From assembly GCF_014635305.1 (NCBI RefSeq), contig NZ_BMCS01000003.1, positions 310,001-374,000 on the forward strand: a stretch of 64,000 nucleotides of DNA, written 5' to 3'. The position numbers were made by a program, and so were the translations under genes. The stretch is from Williamsia phyllosphaerae (GTDB lineage: Bacteria > Actinomycetota > Actinomycetes > Mycobacteriales > Mycobacteriaceae). This document shows positions 60,685 through 64,000 of this stretch, piece by piece. The notes beneath the pieces were generated by a model. It was not told the origin of the DNA, made no database searches, and was given only the letters and a program-made list of their open reading frames with translations. The number at the start of each line of letters is the position of its first letter. Position 1 is the stretch's first letter.

Positions 60685-62015
60685 GCGAGCAGCGGCCGCA
60701 GGCAACGGTCACCGCGGGGGACCGGTTCGAGATCGACGGCCTGCGCGCGGCGCACGGCGGCGTGGTGGTCGGACGCCACGACGGACGCGCGGTGTTCGTG
60801 CGCAACGCACTCCCGGACGAGCGTGTGCTCGTCGAGGTGACTGACGCGCGCAAACCGTCCTTCTGCCACGCCCGCGTGATCGAGATCCTCGATCCCTCAC
60901 CCCACCGCATCGATCCGCTCTGTCCCGCCGCCGCCGCCGGCGCGGGGTGCTGCGACCTGTCGTTCGTCGACGACACCCACGCCCGGTCGATGAAGAGCCT
61001 TGTCGTCGGTGATCTGCTCGAACGCGTCGGCGGATTCGAGACCGGGCAGTTCGAGGTCCCGGTCCGCTCGCTCGGCGCACCCTCCGGGTGGCGCACCCGG
61101 GTCCGGATGGGCGTCGACGCCACCGGCACCCCCGGCACGCACGTGCACGCCTCCGACGCGATCGTCGTCGGCGTCGACTGCGCGCAACCGGTCGACGGGC
61201 TGCTCGCCGACCTCACCGCCCACCGGTACCGTCCCGGCTCCGAGCTCGTCGTCGTCCTCGACGCCGATGGGGCGCGGCATCTCACCGAGATCACCGCGTC
61301 GGGGCCGCCCGAGCCCACCGACCGTCGGTCTCGCGACCGTCAGGGACGTCGACGCAGCAACCGGTCCTACAGCGGCGATCGCGGCCGCGCCCAACGCTCG
61401 CGTGCGGTGCGACCCCGCAGCGTCGAGACGGTCATCGCCGGTGACGCGATGGCCGTGCACCGTGTGGGCGACCGGCGCTGGGATCTGCCGGTCACCGCGT
61501 TCTGGCAGGCCCACCGCGAGGCACCCACCCGGTACGGGGCCACCGTCGTCTCGATGGCGCAGGCCTACGCGCCGTCCGCGCGCGTCGCCTGGGATCTCTA
61601 CGGCGGTGTCGGTGTGTTCGCCGGGCAGCTCGTCGACGAACTCGACGGTCTCGATCGGGTCCTGGTCGTCGAGGCCGACACGGCCGCGGTGACCGCGGCC
61701 GAGGCCACGTTCGCCGGCGACGACCGGGTGCGGATCGTCCGGGCACCCGTCGCCGACGCCCTCGACACCCTCGACGCGCCCGACATCGTCGTGGTCGACC
61801 CGCCGCGCTCGGGCGCCGGGCGCGGGGTCGTCGGCACCATCTGTGCCGCGGAGCCCGAACTGGTCGTCCACATCGGCTGCGACGCCGCCACCTTCGCCCG
61901 CGACCTCGGTACCTATCGCGAGCTCGGGTACCGACCGGTCGAGATCGAGGGCTTCGACGCCTTCCCCATGACCCATCACGTCGAGGCGATCGCGGCACTC
62001 GTCCCGGTGCGGTGA
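60681..62015 (+). CDS. TRAM-domain class I RNA (uracil-C5) methyltransferase
   Basis: This is a RumA/TrmA-like enzyme that methylates uridine in rRNA or tRNA (mycobacterial Rv2689c). The 444-residue protein has an N-terminal TRAM domain (about 8-68), a short Cys-rich segment (LCPAAAAGAGCC) instead of a full FeS motif, an Arg/Ser-rich insert (about 213-248), and the catalytic part with FWQAH, DLYGGVGVF, DPPRSG and nucleophile Cys400 in HIGCDAATFARD, where most relatives have SCNP. It is translationally coupled to the APC permease (ATGA). The target base is unknown. Confidence 0.88.
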   Translation: MSEQRPQATVTAGDRFEIDGLRAAHGGVVVGRHDGRAVFVRNALPDERVLVEVTDARKPSFCHARVIEILDPSPHRIDPLCPAAAAGAGCCDLSFVDDTHARSMKSLVVGDLLERVGGFETGQFEVPVRSLGAPSGWRTRVRMGVDATGTPGTHVHASDAIVVGVDCAQPVDGLLADLTAHRYRPGSELVVVLDADGARHLTEITASGPPEPTDRRSRDRQGRRRSNRSYSGDRGRAQRSRAVRPRSVETVIAGDAMAVHRVGDRRWDLPVTAFWQAHREAPTRYGATVVSMAQAYAPSARVAWDLYGGVGVFAGQLVDELDGLDRVLVVEADTAAVTAAEATFAGDDRVRIVRAPVADALDTLDAPDIVVVDPPRSGAGRGVVGTICAAEPELVVHIGCDAATFARDLGTYRELGYRPVEIEGFDAFPMTHHVEAIAALVPVR

Positions 62016-62107
62016 ACTCCGCCACGGTGGGCCACGACACGTGACGGCGGAGCCGCGGGGACCCCTGCTTTCCGTAGACTGGGCAGACGCACGTGGAAGG
62101 AGCGTCG

Positions 62108-64000
62108 ATGGGTGTGTTGGATCGGATCGATTCGCCGCAGGACCTCAAGGACCTGTCGGCCGCTGAGTGCGTCGATCTGGCCGGCGAGATCCGCGCGTTT
62201 CTCATCGACAAGGTCGCGGCCACCGGGGGACACCTCGGCCCGAACCTCGGTGTGGTCGAGCTGACTCTCGCGATCCACCGGATCTTCGAGTCCCCGTCGG
62301 ACGCAGTCATCTTCGACACCGGTCATCAGTCGTACGTGCACAAGATCGTCACCGGCCGACGTGACCAGTTCGACACGTTGCGCCAGCGTGGCGGTCTGAC
62401 CGGCTACCAGGAGCGCGCCGAGAGCGAGCACGACTGGGTCGAGTCGTCGCACGCGTCGGCGTCGCTGTCCTACGCCGACGGACTGTCCAAGGCGTTCGAG
62501 CTCCGCGACGAGCAGCGGCATGTCGTCGCGGTGGTCGGCGACGGCGCGCTCACCGGTGGCATGTGCTGGGAGGCGCTCAACAACATCGCCGCCGGCGATC
62601 GTCCGCTGGTCGTCGTGGTCAACGACAACGGCCGCTCCTACGCCCCGACGATCGGTGGCCTAGCCAGCCACCTGGCCGGTCTGCGTCTGCAGCCGGGTTA
62701 CGAGAAGCTCCTCGACGACGGCCGCCGCATGCTGACCGGGGTGCCGATGGTCGGGTCGCTGGCCTATGCGGTGCTGCACAGCATGAAGAGCGGCATCAAA
62801 GATTTCCTGGCCCCGCAGGCCATGTTCACCGACCTCGGCGTCAAGTACGTCGGACCCGTCGACGGCCACGACCTCGAGGCGCTCGAGACCGCCCTCGCCC
62901 ACGCCAAGTCGTTCGGCGGACCGGTCATCGTGCACACCGTGACCCGCAAGGGCATGGGGTACGCCCCCGCCGAGGCCGACGTGGCCGACCAGATGCACGC
63001 CATCGGTATCAGCGACCCGCTCACCGGGCGCGCCACCAGCGTCCCGCCCCAGGACTGGACGTCGGTGTTCTCCGCCGCACTGGTCGAGGCGGGTGCGCGC
63101 CGCGACGACATCGTCGCGATCACCGCGGCCATGGCCGGTCCCACCGGGCTGGCGCCGTTCGGCGAGCGTTTCCCGGATCGTCTGTTCGACGTCGGCATCG
63201 CCGAGCAGCACGCGCTGACCTCGGCCGCGGGCCTGGCGCTGGGTGGCATGCATCCCGTCGTCGCCATCTACTCGACGTTCCTCAACCGCGCCTTCGACCA
63301 GTTGCTCATGGACGTCGCACTGCTGAAGCAGCCGGTGACCCTGGTGCTCGACCGCGCGGGCGTGACCGGGCCGGACGGCCCGAGTCACCACGGCATGTGG
63401 GACCTGTCGCTGATGGCGTTGGTCCCCGGACTCCGGGTCGCCGCACCCCGCGACGCGGTCCGCTTGCGCGAGGAACTCGGCGAGGCACTCGACACCGACA
63501 CCGGTCCCACCGCCCTGCGCTACTCCAAAGGCGCCGTGCCCGAGGACATCCGCTCGGTCGAACGGCTCGCCGACGGAACCGACATCCTCTACCGCTCGAG
63601 CCCGCAGGCCGCCGACGTCCTCATCGTCGGCGTCGGGGCGTTCTGTGCCCTGGCCGTCGACACCGCCGAGCGTCTCGCCCGGCAGGGGATCGAGTCCACG
63701 GTCGTCGACCCGCGCTGGGTGCTCCCGGTCGCCGACTCGATCGTCGACGTCGCCCGGAACCACCGACTGGTGGTCACGGTCGAGGACAGCGGTGTGCACG
63801 GTGGTGTCGGATCGGCCATCGGCGACCGGCTGCGCACCGCCGGGCTGGACGTGCCGGTCCACAATCTCGGCATCGCGCAGGAGTTCCTGACCCACGGCAG
63901 TCGTGGCGAGCTGCTCGGTGATCTGGGTCTGACCGCGCAGGACATAGCTCGGACCATCACCTCGACGGTCTCGACGATGCAGTCGTCGTCGCCGGTCGAC
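62108..64000 (+). CDS. dxs: 1-deoxy-D-xylulose-5-phosphate synthase (3' end outside window)
   Basis: Dxs condenses pyruvate and glyceraldehyde 3-phosphate in the first step of the non-mevalonate isoprenoid pathway, using thiamine diphosphate. The 631 codons present are nearly the whole enzyme (mycobacterial Dxs1 is about 638). Motifs are GHLGPNLGVVELT near the N-terminus, the TPP motif GDGALTGGMCWEALNN, KYVGPVDGHD, the transketolase central GIAEQHA and DRAGVTGPDGPSHHG. GGAAGGAG precedes the ATG. No stop occurs before the window edge. A TAGACT (62075-62080) upstream is a possible -10. Confidence 0.96.
   Translation, partial: MGVLDRIDSPQDLKDLSAAECVDLAGEIRAFLIDKVAATGGHLGPNLGVVELTLAIHRIFESPSDAVIFDTGHQSYVHKIVTGRRDQFDTLRQRGGLTGYQERAESEHDWVESSHASASLSYADGLSKAFELRDEQRHVVAVVGDGALTGGMCWEALNNIAAGDRPLVVVVNDNGRSYAPTIGGLASHLAGLRLQPGYEKLLDDGRRMLTGVPMVGSLAYAVLHSMKSGIKDFLAPQAMFTDLGVKYVGPVDGHDLEALETALAHAKSFGGPVIVHTVTRKGMGYAPAEADVADQMHAIGISDPLTGRATSVPPQDWTSVFSAALVEAGARRDDIVAITAAMAGPTGLAPFGERFPDRLFDVGIAEQHALTSAAGLALGGMHPVVAIYSTFLNRAFDQLLMDVALLKQPVTLVLDRAGVTGPDGPSHHGMWDLSLMALVPGLRVAAPRDAVRLREELGEALDTDTGPTALRYSKGAVPEDIRSVERLADGTDILYRSSPQAADVLIVGVGAFCALAVDTAERLARQGIESTVVDPRWVLPVADSIVDVARNHRLVVTVEDSGVHGGVGSAIGDRLRTAGLDVPVHNLGIAQEFLTHGSRGELLGDLGLTAQDIARTITSTVSTMQSSSPVD

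Noticed and set aside
62563..63921. 452-codon open frame within dxs
   Set aside because: Arg/His/Gly-rich composition and full overlap with dxs show it is a shadow.

Overview
The window is 64 kb of GC-rich, densely coding DNA with many GTG starts, 4-nt stop/start overlaps and leaderless promoters. These traits, mycothiol-dependent MscR, IdeR, the paired SigA/SigB factors and the order hflX - lexA - LysM gene - nrdR - PAC2 gene - ideR - sigB - DUF3099 - DUF3039 - YihY gene - sigA - ppgK - suhB - cei - DUF4193 - DUF3093 - dut - DUF3710 - ceoC/ceoB - APC permease - TRAM methyltransferase - dxs place it in the Mycobacteriales. From memory the backbone follows the Mycobacterium tuberculosis Rv2725c to Rv2682c order. 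A fructose PTS between hflX and lexA points to Gordonia or a close relative; the genus is inference.

Layout. 0-8 kb: hflX, then a fructose phosphotransferase locus (ptsH, fruA, fruK and fruR leftward, ptsI rightward) and a TetR gene. 8.5-16 kb: an SDR oxidoreductase, lexA with two SOS boxes facing a LysM cell-division gene, nrdR, and the helicase gene hrpA. 15.6-20.7 kb: an accessory block of class III aminotransferase, SGNH esterase and a free-standing A-PCP-TE synthetase. 20.7-30 kb: a DUF3516 helicase with a PAC2 protein, mscR with a metallo-hydrolase, a lipoprotein, a DUF4192 protein, and galE-ideR. 30-34 kb: acuC overlapping a GNAT/acyl-CoA-synthetase fusion, a likely reversible protein-acetylation pair. 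34-44.9 kb: sigB, a methyltransferase, small conserved genes, a helicase, an EamA exporter and a two-component system. 45-48.3 kb: a compact arsenic operon (arsR-acr3-arsC'-arsC-flavoprotein). 48.4-64 kb: the conserved core from sigA to dxs; dxs runs off the right edge.

How genes work together. EI and HPr feed phosphate to FruA, which imports fructose as fructose 1-phosphate for FruK, under the DeoR-type FruR. LexA controls itself and the LysM gene. IdeR is co-transcribed with galE. SigB has an ECF-type promoter, linking it to stress sigma factors. AcuC and the Pat-like enzyme probably set the acetylation state of a common target. The most interesting points are the A-PCP-TE locus, the acuC-pat pair with a ligase domain that lacks its phospho-histidine, the truncated arsC coupled to an ArsC with an altered P-loop, and overlapping leaderless promoters between dut and its divergent neighbour.

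I saw no rRNA, tRNA, CRISPR array, insertion sequence or prophage.
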